From NCBI GenBank assembly GCA_012184525.1, contig WOFQ01000057.1, forward strand, positions 62,001 through 126,000: a stretch of DNA of 64,000 nucleotides. The letters run 5' to 3'. The position numbers and the translations under genes were made by a program. Below, one piece after another: positions 11,492 to 23,272 of this stretch. Each line of letters starts with the position of its first letter. The stretch's first letter is position 1. The notes under the pieces are model-generated. The model was not told where the DNA came from, ran no database searches, and worked only from the letters and a program-made list of their open reading frames with translations. Origin of the DNA: Xenoacremonium recifei (taxonomy: Eukaryota; Ascomycota; Sordariomycetes; Hypocreales; Nectriaceae).

Positions 11492-13436
11492 ATGCCCACC
11501 CGAGCTGAGACGACAACGGCGACTAGGATCCGAAAACCGGGCTGGTGAGTGGAATTCAGACCCGGTATGGGAAGGGGAACTGACGATCCGCAGCATCCCC
11601 TGTCGTGAACGACACGTTAGATGTAAGTGATAAAGGCAGATTTCCGTGATTTCTCCTATATTTGCTTATGCAAACTTTCAAGGTGATCGAGCTCTTCCGG
11701 TATGCTCAAGTTGCCGTCGAGCGAGAGCCTCTCTTGAATGCCAATATGCCGGGGACGTTCTCAAAGTCAGGCCTAGTCCGTACTCTTCACAGGTCGCAAA
11801 AGCTATCAACTCCATCCCCCAGCAACCAACAGCCGAGGAGCACGTCGAAGATCAGCAGGTTATGTGTGAGGTAGACCGACCAAAGAAAACAAATTCGCCC
11901 GCTGATGAACGGGGACAGTAACGGAACCTGTCGGAAGAAGTCCACGCCAGAGCGATGAATGCCCTTCAGTTTTTCCTTCAGGTACATATTCGGACTGGCC
12001 ACACCAAAATGGAGAGGATATGAGCATTGAGATGCCAATTGAAGATGCTCTTACTGCTATCTTACCTACATTAGGGGGAAGAGAACCGAAGCTTCCGAGC
12101 CCTGGCTCGCCACAGAGCATATCGAGTCCTTCTTTGACCCTTGACCTGCTCTCCAATCTGCCCCTCGGTTCATTTCGGAGAACGGTATCAGATAGTCAAG
12201 ATGCACAGATATTTGGCTTTTACATCAACAATCTTGGACCATGGGTAAGATTGGCTTCCCCAATTACCTTCCAGTTTCTAAGTGTCTCGCAGCTAGACAT
12301 CGTCTCCCCAAGCCGTTACTTTGGCGAAGTCGTCCCTCGAATCGCCCTTTCAGATTCCGCCCTCTACTATGCCTGCCTCACATGCGCTGCACGGGTGCTG
12401 ATGTTAAGAGGGGAAGTCCAAAAATCCCAATGGGAAACTTGCGAAGACAAGGCCATCGCGGCGCTCATCCCACGTCTTTCCCTCAACACAAGCCAGGCGC
12501 AGCATGACACGTTGCCAGCAACAATAGTCATACTCAGAATGGCGGAGCAGTTCTCGGAGGTTCAAGAAGATCCCCGTCGACATTTACTCGGGGCATCCTC
12601 TCTCTTTGCCAACAACTCAGAAAGCTCATCACTGGGAGCCGCCGCTTTTTGGGTATACGTGAGACAAAGCATTCGTGCAGCATTTTTGAATGAGGAACCG
12701 TGTCAACTAGAGCCGGTATCATTGGCCGGTGACATTGCATCAACCCCAGCGGGTGATGCTGTGTGGGCAAACCGAATGACGCTCCTTCTTGCTAGAACTT
12801 GCTCAGCATGCTGGGACTCTTGCATTGACACCGCCACTCGACTTGACCTACTAGATGAGCTCATGGGTATGGTCGAGCAATGGCGGCAGAATCTACCTGA
12901 GGCGTTTCAGCCGTGGTGCGATTACCGTGCAGAAAACGAGCTCTTTCCAATCATTTGCTTCATCAGTCGCTGGCACGGTAAGTCAGATACGGGTAGTCAT
13001 GGTCAATAACAACTGACCGCATGCAGTGGTGGCCTGGCAATACTATTACGCCAGCAAAGTCCTGATAGGCTTGTACAGGAAGTCTAGCCATATGAATGTC
13101 TTTGAGATGAGTCGCTATATGGAGGTATGGAACGTTAGACAGGGCATGATATGTCGACTAACACCGTTTTAGGCCGAGGTCCTGAGTCCAACCAGGCTGT
13201 TATGCGCCATCACCTTCTCCTGCGAAGACATCGGCGTTGGAATCAATGGCACGCATTTGGTCTCGTGGTGCAGCCAAGTCTTCTCCGGCCAGGCGGAGCA
13301 GCGCAGAGTCATGGAATTTCTCCAGGACTTCATGAGCCGAACTAAATGGCCCAATCAGACATGTTGCGAACGTCTGGAGAAAATATGGAGCGGGGAAAGC
13401 AGGTCATGGGTGCCGTCTGAAGGCTCTTTGGGTTAG
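11492..13436 (+). CDS. Zn2Cys6 transcription factor with zinc cluster split by introns
   Basis: Predicted nuclear regulator of about 540 residues. Exons: 11492-11544, 11594-11622, 11683-11865, 11982-12977, 13027-13124, 13173-13436. Splicing the first three restores a complete binuclear cluster: Cys18, 21, 28, 35, 38 and 47 in the pattern CX2CX6CX6CX2CX8C, with CDRALPVC at the centre. One intron falls inside the codon for Cys18 and another inside that for Cys28. The rest resembles the regulatory region of fungal-specific factors, with no recognised enzyme domain. The donor near 11866 and its acceptor (11981, alternatively 11969) are the least certain. It lies head to head with the sugar transporter, which makes it a candidate sugar-utilisation regulator by position only. 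Confidence 0.75.
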
Positions 13437-13875
13437 GGTTGGCTTTATTCGCTTAGAGAACACGCAAAATGACCTAGACATTGGCGTCACCAGCCGCTGT
13501 AGCGTCTCTTTAGTGTACCCGTGAATCAAACCTCGTCGAGAACTTCCTGCGGTGGCTTAGCGTTAGCAGATCTTGACTCCCTACGTGACAAGTTAGCGTT
13601 TGCCTGTCCTCGGCTATTTGCTAGGGTGTTCATGGAGACTTGGCCTGGAAGATCAGAGAGCATGCCTCCGAAATTGAGAACCAGGAATTGATACTGATTG
13701 ATACGACACTTGGATAGGGCATCATTTGTGGTAAGTATTGCTATCGTGACCTTACTTTAGACACCAAGAATTACTCATGTCACGGACAAACAATCCATAA
13801 TAACGTTCCTTAAACAACTTCTCTAAACTTGATCTTTTTACATTCTCATGAAGCGTTCTTAGGTTCCTAAACTAT
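13437..13875. other. Convergent intergenic spacer
   Basis: 3' regions of the regulator (+) and the P450 (-). No gene is recognised in these 439 bases. Confidence 0.5.
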
Positions 13876-15484
13876 CTAAATAGGCTTTGCTCGAATACGC
13901 AACTCAATGGGGTTGCAGTTGAATCGCTCGTGATATTTCAGTTCCATGCCAGCCCGTGGCAGTTCCCACTCAAACGCCAGCACTAAGGCGGCAACACAAA
14001 TACTGAGCTCCATGTAGGCCAGATTGCGACCAATGCAGGCTCGAGGCCCCATGCTGAATGGTATCACGTAGTCCTTAAGGTTCTGTCGCTCATCCTCCGA
14101 AGACTCCTCGCCAACCAACCACCTTTCTGGTACCCAAGATTCGGCATTACTAAACAGGTCCTTGTTGCGATGAAGACTCCAGATCTGTGCCGACACCGTG
14201 ACTCCAGCTGGGATAAGCTCACCAGCAATTTGAGTAGGCTGGACAGTCAATCTTGGTAGACCGGTTCCCAGAGGCGCGTGGAGACGGAAAGACTCGTCTA
14301 AAACAGCTCGAAGATATTGCACATGTTGCAGTTCCTCGTAGGATGCTATGGTACGGCCCTTCTCCTCCAAGCTCTCACGCAGTATTCGGCGTAGCTTTTG
14401 CTGCTTATCGGGATTAGATGCAAGTTCGAACATCGTGTTGGTGAGGGCAGACTGCGTGGTATCGTTTCCGGCGTTCAACATAACGCTGCTCTCCGCAATG
14501 ATTTCATTCATAGACATCGGAATAGGTCGTTTCTCGGAGGCTTGAGTGGGGAGATTTGAGAACAGATCCGGTTCCGCTGGAGGGTCCTCCAACCTCTTCT
14601 TCGCCAAATACCGGGCCATCCCTGTGAACCTGTTTCCGCAAGCATTTCGGTGTGTCCAACCAAGAAGTTTGTTCTTCACCAGGTCATACCAGAAGGGAGA
14701 CAGGTGGCCAAGGAACACACTGAAGGCAGCACCAGTGTGAAAGCTATGCATTGCATTGACAGTTTCGATCTTCCCGTTCGGTGTCTCTGATGAGCAATCG
14801 TCATCTCCTCGATCCAGGAAGCCGTATGTATGCGACCAGAAGACATTTGTGATCGCATCATAAGAGAACATGTTAAGCCATGGACGGAGATCGAACACTC
14901 CATCGACGACTTCAAAGCGGTCCTTTTCGGATACCTTTCCGCCTTCACTTTTAATCCGTATATCCTGGATCAATTTCTCCACAATCTTCATCACTCGTGG
15001 TTCCATCTGCGTTATCTGCTTGGCAGAGAAGACGAAGGCAAGATTCTTGCGCTTCTGTCGATGTACGGCTCGGCTTGTCGCATCGGCCATGTTGGGGTTT
15101 CCGGCGGCTTGATTATCATAGAATGTGCCCTTGATTATGCTCGTTCCATGGCCGTATATGTCTTTGAATGCTCGTGGAGACGAGAACGAGATGTGTGTCG
15201 GCGCCAAGCGGACGATCTCGCCCAATTCTCGATGGGCTTTGGCAACAGCTAAGTATTTCAGGCCGGTCCAGTTATGATACATTTGCCAGAACGGGGTGTA
15301 TGCGGCAATGGACGGCGCTGGATACCTCCGAAGGCCTTTTTCGTCTATGAAGTAAATTAACAAGGCCGCGAGAACTCCCAGCAGGGGAGCTCCCGCCAGG
15401 CATATCAACAAGTCTAGGTTCTCGTATTAGTTTAGGTCTTTTGTATTTGGGCTTTGGAGTTTTCATACAATAGCCGAGCATCAT
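13876..15484 (-). CDS. Cytochrome P450 monooxygenase
   Basis: About 517 residues in two exons: 15484-15469 (16 bases, five codons plus one base) and 15413-13876. The long frame alone begins with a TTG. Removing intron 15414-15468 supplies an ATG and completes the N-terminal membrane anchor (MMLGYYLLICLAG...). P450 landmarks are the proline hinge YPAPSIAAY, I-helix AGNDTT near residue 320, ExxR as ESFR near 379-382, PERW near 434, and the haem-binding loop FSMGPRACIGRN with the axial cysteine near 465. The overall pattern fits fungal benzoate-4-hydroxylase/pisatin-demethylase-like microsomal P450s. It is transcribed divergently from the FAD monooxygenase at 16485, suggesting that they act on one substrate. 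Confidence 0.9.
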
Positions 15485-16484
15485 TAGTGTTTTTCGATGC
15501 AGCAAGGAGACTTTGTATCCGATATTGGACTCTTATCCAGGCTCCGTGGCCAAAGCCATTATTATAGCTGAATGATATGAGAGAACTAGACGATTCATCC
15601 GGGAGTGGTGTATGGTCAAGGCGGGGTTGGCTAGAGGTGTAACCAAAACTCGGCGAGAATTGCCTAAAGTATGGTGATCTCGCCGACTTGACCCTACATG
15701 CCAACACACATGTCCGGGAATAGCCACGTTTGAACATTCTTGGTTGGGATCACCAGACTCGTGACTGGCCTGTGGAATTTGGAAATACGTAGAGTTTAGT
15801 TGAATCTATCTGTTCTCATTGGCATCTTATTGCTACTTCGCCTCGTGCAAACATGCGCGACCAAAATCTGAAATCGGGCAGTCACCTTGAACGTCAAGCG
15901 CTTGGCAGTAATGCGGTAGTACAATGTCAAATAAATCGCCAGTAATTTATCACAGCTGATTCTACCACTTCTTGTGACCAACCTGCAGAGTAAAGGTGGC
16001 CCGAAAGATTTCGATCACATAGTTATTTTGCTTCTCTTTATTATTACTCCCCTGACCCGGGGATGAAGTTCGTTGTCACTGGCGAGACCCCAAGCCCAAT
16101 TCGAAACAGTCAGTGCGATCTTCTGGTATCCACACCGGATCAATGGTTTTCATTAACGGAATAAAGTTTCGCGTCGGAAAAACAGAAACAATATCTTCAA
16201 GTTGTGATAGGTTAGCAAACAAAACCTTTCTCCGAATCATTAACCTCCTCATTCGGGAACCCCGGTGATCTTCGTATCGATTGCACCGTTTCTCTTCTTT
16301 TTCTTTTGTCCGTGGTGGAGACACGCGCGTTCGTAGCACTTTGGTGATTACAAGGACTAGATTAAAATGATGACTGCATTTCCAATGACTCCCCCTCCCC
16401 CCTTTAAGAGAGTCGCTTAACCCAGCTTACAATCCAGGAGATAAACTTGTCAAATTCTCAGATTTCTCGAGTTCTTACACCACA
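15485..16484. promoter_or_regulatory. 1-kb divergent promoter shared by P450 and FAD monooxygenase
   Basis: No gene is visible between the two divergent ATGs. Several short frames at 15432-16339 lack motifs and are treated as chance. The region is the natural place for common regulatory sites of the P450/monooxygenase pair. Confidence 0.5.
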
Positions 16485-17723
16485 ATGGCTCCCAAAACTT
16501 CTCACTTCCTAGAGGGCAAACGTATCATCGTAGCAGGGGGTGGCATTGCCGGATCAACTTTCGTCGCCGCTCTAAGTCAACTATGGGACCAGTCTCTTAA
16601 AAAGCCAGATGTTATCATCTTTGAGAAGCATGGGCTGGAAGCCTCACTTCAACAAGATCCTTACATGCTTACCATCAATGGCGGAAGCAAAGACGAGGGA
16701 TTGGTGGCACTACAACAACTGGGATTATTAGCAGACATCCAGCAGCACTCGACTCTTAACGATGGTGTTATTCGAGTGTGGAGTGACAATTGGACACAGC
16801 TTGCCACTATCGACCCAAAGCCATTTGGAAGCCTTCCGGCAGCAACAATGCGTGTTCAACGTCAGGAACTCAAGCGCATCCTTGTCGAGAAAGCGGTGAA
16901 AACAAGCGCGACATGGCGATGGGCATGTACTTGCACGTCTGCAGAGCGTCTTGCAAATGGGCAAATTCGAGTGACAATAACAGACTCGGAAGCGGGGAGA
17001 CTCTGGACAGAGGACTGTGATCTTCTGATTGCTGCTGATGGAGCCAATAGCAACATCCGAGGGAGCATCTTACCTCAGGAAATGAAACTGGAATATGCCG
17101 GGGCTACACAGATCGGAGGTGTCTCGAATCTTCCTGGGGGTTTACCGAAACCGATACATGAGGATTATGGCCTTCAGATGTCATCCGGTAAAGGAGTTTG
17201 TTGCATTTATACACCTTTCGACAAGAACACCATTGGTTGGGCCATAAGTCGTGAAGGTCCTGAGCGACAGTCTAAAACAGGCTCTTTCACCCCCGAAGAG
17301 GCTGGTGGACTCATTAAGGAGGCACTGAAGACAGGGTCAATGTTCAATGATCCGTTTGAAACAGTCTTGAAAGCAACGGACCCGGCTTCAGTCTTTATTC
17401 GCCCGGCCAAAGAGCGACGGCCGTTGCGACATAGCACCCACCTGCGCGGTGTTGCTTTTATTGGCGATGCGAATCACGAACTGAATTGCTACGTGCTCAA
17501 TGGAGCGAACCTGGCTTTGAAGGATGGATGGGATTTAGCAGAGCAGCTCTGCCGGAACGCGTCAATGGAAACGGCTGTCGCATCTTTCGACAGGCTCAGC
17601 ATTCCACGGACAGATCATGACATGAACTTCTCGCACGAGCGGATCCGGTTTGGACACAGCACTGGAATGATGTGGAAGGTTTACAAGTATGGCATGGCGG
17701 CGCAACGGGCGCTAAAGAAGTAA
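16485..17723 (+). CDS. FAD-dependent monooxygenase (aromatic hydroxylase/TetX-like)
   Basis: Intronless, 412 residues. The N-terminal Rossmann motif VAGGGIAGS (glycines at about 18, 20 and 23) binds the FAD adenosine. A DG motif follows as IAADGANSNIRG. The third FAD motif is GDANHELNCYVLNGANLAL from about residue 327, in which the usual proline-rich segment (GDAAHxxxPxxGxG) is altered to NCYVLNG. The length fits group A flavoprotein monooxygenases. Predicted to hydroxylate an aromatic or polyketide-like substrate with NAD(P)H and oxygen. It is paired with a divergent P450 and followed by a Zn2Cys6 regulator. Confidence 0.85.
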   Translation: MAPKTSHFLEGKRIIVAGGGIAGSTFVAALSQLWDQSLKKPDVIIFEKHGLEASLQQDPYMLTINGGSKDEGLVALQQLGLLADIQQHSTLNDGVIRVWSDNWTQLATIDPKPFGSLPAATMRVQRQELKRILVEKAVKTSATWRWACTCTSAERLANGQIRVTITDSEAGRLWTEDCDLLIAADGANSNIRGSILPQEMKLEYAGATQIGGVSNLPGGLPKPIHEDYGLQMSSGKGVCCIYTPFDKNTIGWAISREGPERQSKTGSFTPEEAGGLIKEALKTGSMFNDPFETVLKATDPASVFIRPAKERRPLRHSTHLRGVAFIGDANHELNCYVLNGANLALKDGWDLAEQLCRNASMETAVASFDRLSIPRTDHDMNFSHERIRFGHSTGMMWKVYKYGMAAQRALKK

Positions 17724-18136
17724 TCATTGACGTTCGAAACAAATCGCCAGGCTCCTTTCTGTTACATGGTAAAAATAAGCATAATAATAGTTGTGAATCC
17801 ATTTTAAACCCTCTAAAGGTTCCCACGTCGTAACTAAGCGTGAAGTTATTCTTGTCTGGGTCCTGGAAACGTCTTAGGGCAATGATAGATGAGGACGGAG
17901 GCATTATCACCGTCGCCCTCTGTAAGACCGAATCCTTACAGCGGTAGGGCGCAGGGAATCAGCTCCAACTTAAAACCATTATAGCGTCATGAGCCCACTA
18001 CGAAATTATTAATTTTCCATTTAGTGCTATTCCGGTTGACAACCATCCCGCCCGGAGTCTCCCACCAATCTCCGAGCTTTAAGACCATAACACACCCCAG
18101 CCTGTGCCCAAAGCATTGTCACTATCTTCAACCAAC
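17724..18136. promoter_or_regulatory. Spacer and promoter of the Zn2Cys6 regulator
   Basis: 413 bases between two tandem + genes. It contains the monooxygenase 3' end and the regulator's upstream region. Only shadow frames are seen. Confidence 0.45.
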
Positions 18137-20056
18137 ATGAGTGAGCGACAACGTGTCAGTGCCGCGTGCAATTCATGCAAAGCACGCAAGCTTCGTTGCG
18201 ATGGACAACATCCTCAATGTAGCTCCTGTCAAGTGGCAGGGCTGGAATGCGTTACCACACGCCGGGGCACCCGGGGCCCTCAGAAGGGGTACCTGAAAGC
18301 GCTGAAAACCCGTCTCGCACATTTAGAAACACTGCTGGAGAGTCGGGCAAATAGCCAACAGCAAAACCCAGACCAACCCGTCACCGCCACAACCATTCCG
18401 ACTCCTCCTTTCGACGTGTCGTGCGATTCGACTTCGACTGATGATGTTCAGACAACGAGTTGGTTACCGCCGACAGTCATGGTCACTTCAGGGCCTGACA
18501 TGCCATTCTCAGGAACTTCTTTAGTGGGCTGGGGCTCCTTGTCAGACTCGCTGCTCAACCCAGCTTTGCCAGTGATCTCAAACTCCGAGTTGCAAATTAC
18601 GAGCGCGATGCACGCAGAATTGTAAGCTCGATTGTCTCTCCTCAAAGTTCTCATTTAACTATTTCTCAGAGATCAACTGTACTTTGACAGAGTACACCCT
18701 TCTATACCAATCCTCCACCAAAGGCGGTATTTGTCATGGTCAAAATCCTGCGGGAATCCTCCGTCTCGCAATTGCCTGCAGTACGCAATTTGGGCATTAG
18801 CAAGTCTTCTATCAACTCAATTTCGGGACTTGATAGAGCCGCTCTATCAAGAAACGAAGCACAGACTCGAAGGCATTGATGTGGACGGGCATGGAGGCCG
18901 CGGCACCCACGATACAGAGCTCATCCAGGCTTGGGTCCTTCTTTCAATATTTGAGTCAATGCGAACACACCACCGCCAAGCATGGATGAGCGCAGGCAAG
19001 GCTTTTCGCTTAGTTCAGGGTCTGCGATTTCACGAGATTGATGCCCCGAAAACTCCAAATACAGCTCCTATGACGGAAGACGAGGATCACCTAGAGACTG
19101 AAGAACGACGCCGGGTCTTCTGGATGTCATACCTCCTTGATCACCTATTCAGCATGCGGAACAGCTGGCCAGTCACTTTAAGTGAACATGTGGTGAGTAA
19201 AGTATATACTTTCTATTGTGATCTAACAACTGACAAATTTCTTTGCGAACAAACAGATATGTACTCGTCTTCCGGTGCCAGACGCGAATTTTCAACGAGG
19301 CCAAGCTCTGTTGGGACCATTTTTGTCTGAAGCTATGACGGAGGCTACTGCGACGATGCCTTCAGCTTTCAACGAATGCTTGATTTTTGTCACCATCTGC
19401 AGTCGGAGTTGGCTGCAAACTCAGCAGTGTAACATCTCTAAAGCATACGGCGAGACTACGGTGACGAGTATCAATCAAAGCCAATGGCTGCGTGATATCC
19501 TATCTCGAAGGCTTGATGTCCTATCATTATGCTATCCATCACCCACTGAAGCCTACGACCCTCTACTATTGTTCGGAAACGTCCTGGCACAAGCTGCAGT
19601 TGTATATTGCCGCAAGGGGGCATTGGAGAAAACAAGCGAGACTGCCGAGTCCAGGGAAGACGTGGGAGATGTTGCAAAGTGCAAAGACCAAATCTTGGCT
19701 GCAACAGAGAACATGATCTACTTGGGAAAATCTCTTTGCGATCTTCACTTTTCCAAGGCAAGGCGTATGATAAATCTTTTCTTCTACGTGCACTAACATC
19801 ATCACAGATCCATCCACTGATGCCAATACCCATGTTCCTTACTGCCGAGGTTATCTTCGAGAAGGGAAGCGAGGACGAACGGTTCCTTCTCTGTTTACAA
19901 AATTTAGCCGACATCTTTCGACGGCTAAAGAACGTCAATGATCACGAGCAATGTTACATGGATCTGCTCTCCGGATCATGCATTGCGGCCTCCAACGACT
20001 TGCTTAAGCATAACATCACAGACGACAGTTCTAAGTATGTGCAAAGTCACTCATAA
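18137..20056 (+). CDS. Zn2Cys6 fungal-specific transcription factor
   Basis: About 585 residues; exons 18137-18621, 18670-19192, 19257-19757, 19808-20056. The zinc cluster ACNSCKARKLRCDGQHPQC is followed by SSCQVAGLEC, with cysteines at residues 11, 14, 21, 28, 31 and 38. A short Leu-rich coiled segment (LKTRLAHLETLLE) follows, then the fungal-specific regulatory domain, including RVHPSIPILHQRRY and the diagnostic EERRRVFWMSYLLDH. ATG 18137 is chosen because the frame open from 18104 starts with GTG. The last intron, 19758-19807, must use a GC donor (AAG/GCAAGG) to give the expected IHPLMPIPMF segment. Its position beside the P450/FAD-monooxygenase pair makes it a candidate local regulator. 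Confidence 0.85.
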
Positions 20057-20704
20057 AATACATTCTGTAATTAATAATAAATGATAAACGACTCTTAACT
20101 CTTGCCATCGTCACTAGACAATCCAGCATCGTTCTTGGGGGCGGAAAGATGATGACGCGGTCCGTCTCTCGAGCCACTGTTACAAATGCAATGCAACCCT
20201 GCCAACGTCGTCTGTAGGATCCCTCTCGCCCTAGGGTACCAAGTTTCCAAGGCGCGACACGAATCTATCGTCCATTTACGCGTGGCTCGCTACCATTGAG
20301 GCACAATTTTTGACGTGTTCAATGTCTATTGCAACATTATCAGTCGCAAACTCGGACGTTGCTTACACCGACTCGCTTACAGGGATCGGAACGCTTCCGA
20401 CCGCAAACCCACAGTGGCCTCACGAAATCCGGTTTTTCTAGCGACTGGGCTCACTCTCCAGCGGGTGACTGGGGGCGGGATCACTCCGAAACCCCGACGG
20501 GGTGTTGGAGATGGACCGGAGGCACGGACGGACAATTAAAGCGTCGGATAGTAGATATTATTTAACTTCATCTCAGCTTCCGCCGAGATGTAGAGAAGTC
20601 CAATTCTTATTTCACAGTATAGATAATTTCCGGCACGACTTCGTTCCGCGCTTTCAGCTGAGATTCCCACTGGGCCTGTAATTCCAAGGCTCAAACTTAA
20701 GTGC
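20057..20704. other. Convergent intergenic spacer
   Basis: This lies between the 3' ends of two regulators on opposite strands. Two overlapping frames at 20315-20565 (+) have no motif. I see no gene. Confidence 0.5.
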
Positions 20705-23272
20705 TTAGTAGATGTCAGCGGGCATAAATTCAATCGTTTGGTCCCAAGATGAGAAGAATGTTCCAAAAATATCCATTTGATCATTCTCGTCCCTCGGTAT
20801 GCCTATTCCCAGGGGAAGGTTCTGTCCAGCAGCCCCCATGAATGGCCATTGCTCGTTTTGGGATCCTGGCAAAACAATCGAGCCCCCAGGAGCTTGTAGA
20901 TTGCCGGACTTTTCGTGCGCTGGAAGCAGAGTTAATTATTTAGTGTGCTCTGTATAGATTATATGTCAAAATATGGAGAGGGTGAAGTGACTTACCAGCC
21001 TGCTTGGCTATGACCAGTTCGCTGATCCTGATCAGAAGGTCCATGGATTTGCGTCCTGGAGTGCTGCAAGATCCCAAGTTTTTCAATATGGTCTGACATT
21101 GATTCCAGGAGCTTTCCACTTCCTCTTCACTCAGAGATTTCCAAAGCAGAGGGGATAGCCTCGAGACTATTAGGACCAGTCCGGCTGTACAAGCATCTGT
21201 TCTTGGGTCAGTCTCAGAAGGGAGATTCAATATCGATAACTTACACAACCCGTTCCACCACCAGACATCCGAAGTCTCAGAAAGATAGGTGCCATTGATC
21301 AGATCAATCAATTGAATTGCGGCATCGATGCATGATTTAGCGCATTCTACTATGAAGGATGACAGTAAACTTTTGTCAGGCGTTTTCTTTGAAACAGAGC
21401 CTTCGTTTCGGGCAGCGTTGCCGCCGGGTTCATCGGCGGACAGTAGATGAGTGAGAATCGGCCGGTGTAGCATTAGTTGCAGGTACAGAAATCTATGCGA
21501 TGGTTAAAATATCCGGCATATGATGGCTTCTTTCTCCTTACCTAGCATTCAATACATTCCTCTGGGTCTCTAGAATAAGACGTTCCTTCACTGGAAAGGT
21601 CTCGAAACTCGTAGGAGACTTCCATGATAAAGAAGACGGCAGAGACTTTTCAAATTCGGCAAGCTCTGTGTGCAACTCCACGATGATGTCCAGGCTGTGA
21701 TGAATACCGGGCCTAGAAGATGGTGCATTATTCGCCGGGGTCTGACGCAACCAAGGTTTGTAGACTTTGGAGAGGATGTTCTCCAGGATCCTACAAAGTC
21801 TAATGCTCTCAATACTGTAGCGATCTCTTAGTTGCTCAAATTCTGGGCAGGTTGAGTCTATATTGTCGTCAAAGCTGGTTGGAGGCAGGACGGGAAGGTT
21901 GGTTGTCATGTTCGGCCGGCCGAAAGTCATGCTCACCAGCCTATATCACTCTCAGCTCAAAACCCAGGGTTGTTTCCCTATAGCGATACTTACAAATCCA
22001 TTGTAACGCATCCATACCAGGTGCGCCGTCTTATCTGCTTCTCGCGTGATTCGCCTGGCTGGGAGCTCGCTTCTGTGTGTAATCCCAAGCCCTGGGCCAC
22101 CCGACACGCCACCCCTACGGCATTCCAGCATCTAGTAGGGAATGGAGTGCCTTGAAGAGCCAAAGCGATCAGAAGGAGAGCTTGTACCACGCCAATGTTA
22201 TTCAAATCCAGTAGATCTATTCCAACATGCGACTTGGACCGTTTGTAGAATACTGCGATTGCTCCAGGCTTTTCTCGCGCGGGGAGATCTGAAAAGGTGA
22301 CACCTAGGGCGAAGATTGCATTAAGAGCGCAGTGGAAAACGATAGTACTGGCATCGCCTCCAGGATAACTCCCCAGTCCAAGACCATGATACTGTTTGGG
22401 ATCACATCCGGTCTCAGTGGCTGGTTGCCAAAGGGTCTGATACGCACTTTCAAATGCGTCTCGGTCAAAGAATGGGTATAGATAGTAGACTCTTTCAAAG
22501 TACTTTTGCACGAGATGATCTGCTACAGGCCGTGGAGGGAGAGGAAAGTTTTCCAGGTTCGCATATGCCGACAAGACATCTCGAGTCTGTGGCTCTCCAG
22601 GCTGGGCGGGTTGTCGCGAGACTGGAAGGCCTATTGGACCGTAGGCTTCTTTAAGAAAGGATACAACTGAAGACCCTCCATAGAAGTCTTGAGAGCCACG
22701 AGATGAAGTGCTCAGCACCGCATCCGACAGCATCGTTCCCATGGCAGTGACTTCACCTCCATTGGGGGGAGCATCCATCTGCAACGGATCTATTGGTGCC
22801 GTAGAGTCGGCATTGCATTGATCTCGGCTACTCCCCTGTGGACTAAGCAGGACCGATGCGCTGGTATCTTCGCTGAGACTAAAGTCGCCAGTGAAGGACC
22901 GCTGCTGCTTTGGTGGGCTGACATCTGGTGTTGTCCCATGCCCCTCGTTCTTCGCGGCGGCGGCTTGCTCCAGCTGGCGGATTCGGTCAAGGAGCGACCT
23001 CGTATAGCTGCGGTCAGCGGTGAGCGGCGCGGTTCCGATAACAGCTGACTCCAGCATAGGGCTTACTCGTCGCTGCACTCTGTCCGCGCATTTGTTGTTT
23101 TGTAAATGCAGTGCTGGACACCCAGAAACCTGCGCTGGCACGTCGAGCAGATGGGCTTGCCTCCGTCACATCGCGCCTTTCGCTGCCTGCACGGCTCGCA
23201 CGCCAAGGTCACCTTACGACGACGCTGACGTTGCGGCGGTTGCAGCGGGTGCTGCTGTTGGTCCGTTGGCAT
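20705..23272 (-). CDS. Zn2Cys6 transcription factor with fungal-specific regulatory domain
   Basis: About 760 residues in six exons: 23272-23067, 23007-21994, 21940-21542, 21492-21245, 21196-20996, 20919-20705. The N-terminal cluster ACEPCRQRKARCDGGKPIC plus STCQRRFLGVQHC places cysteines at about 25, 28, 35, 42, 45 and 55. Removing intron 23008-23066 joins this exon to a YTRSLLDRIRQLEQ coiled-coil segment, typical linker-dimerisation architecture. The middle carries the fungal-specific domain (KYFERVYYLYPFFDRDAFE, RRRTWYGCVTMDL, SMTFGRP). The C-terminal end is acidic/aromatic (MDIFGTFFSSWDQ), as in activation regions. Nuclear regulator; its targets are unknown. Confidence 0.88.
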
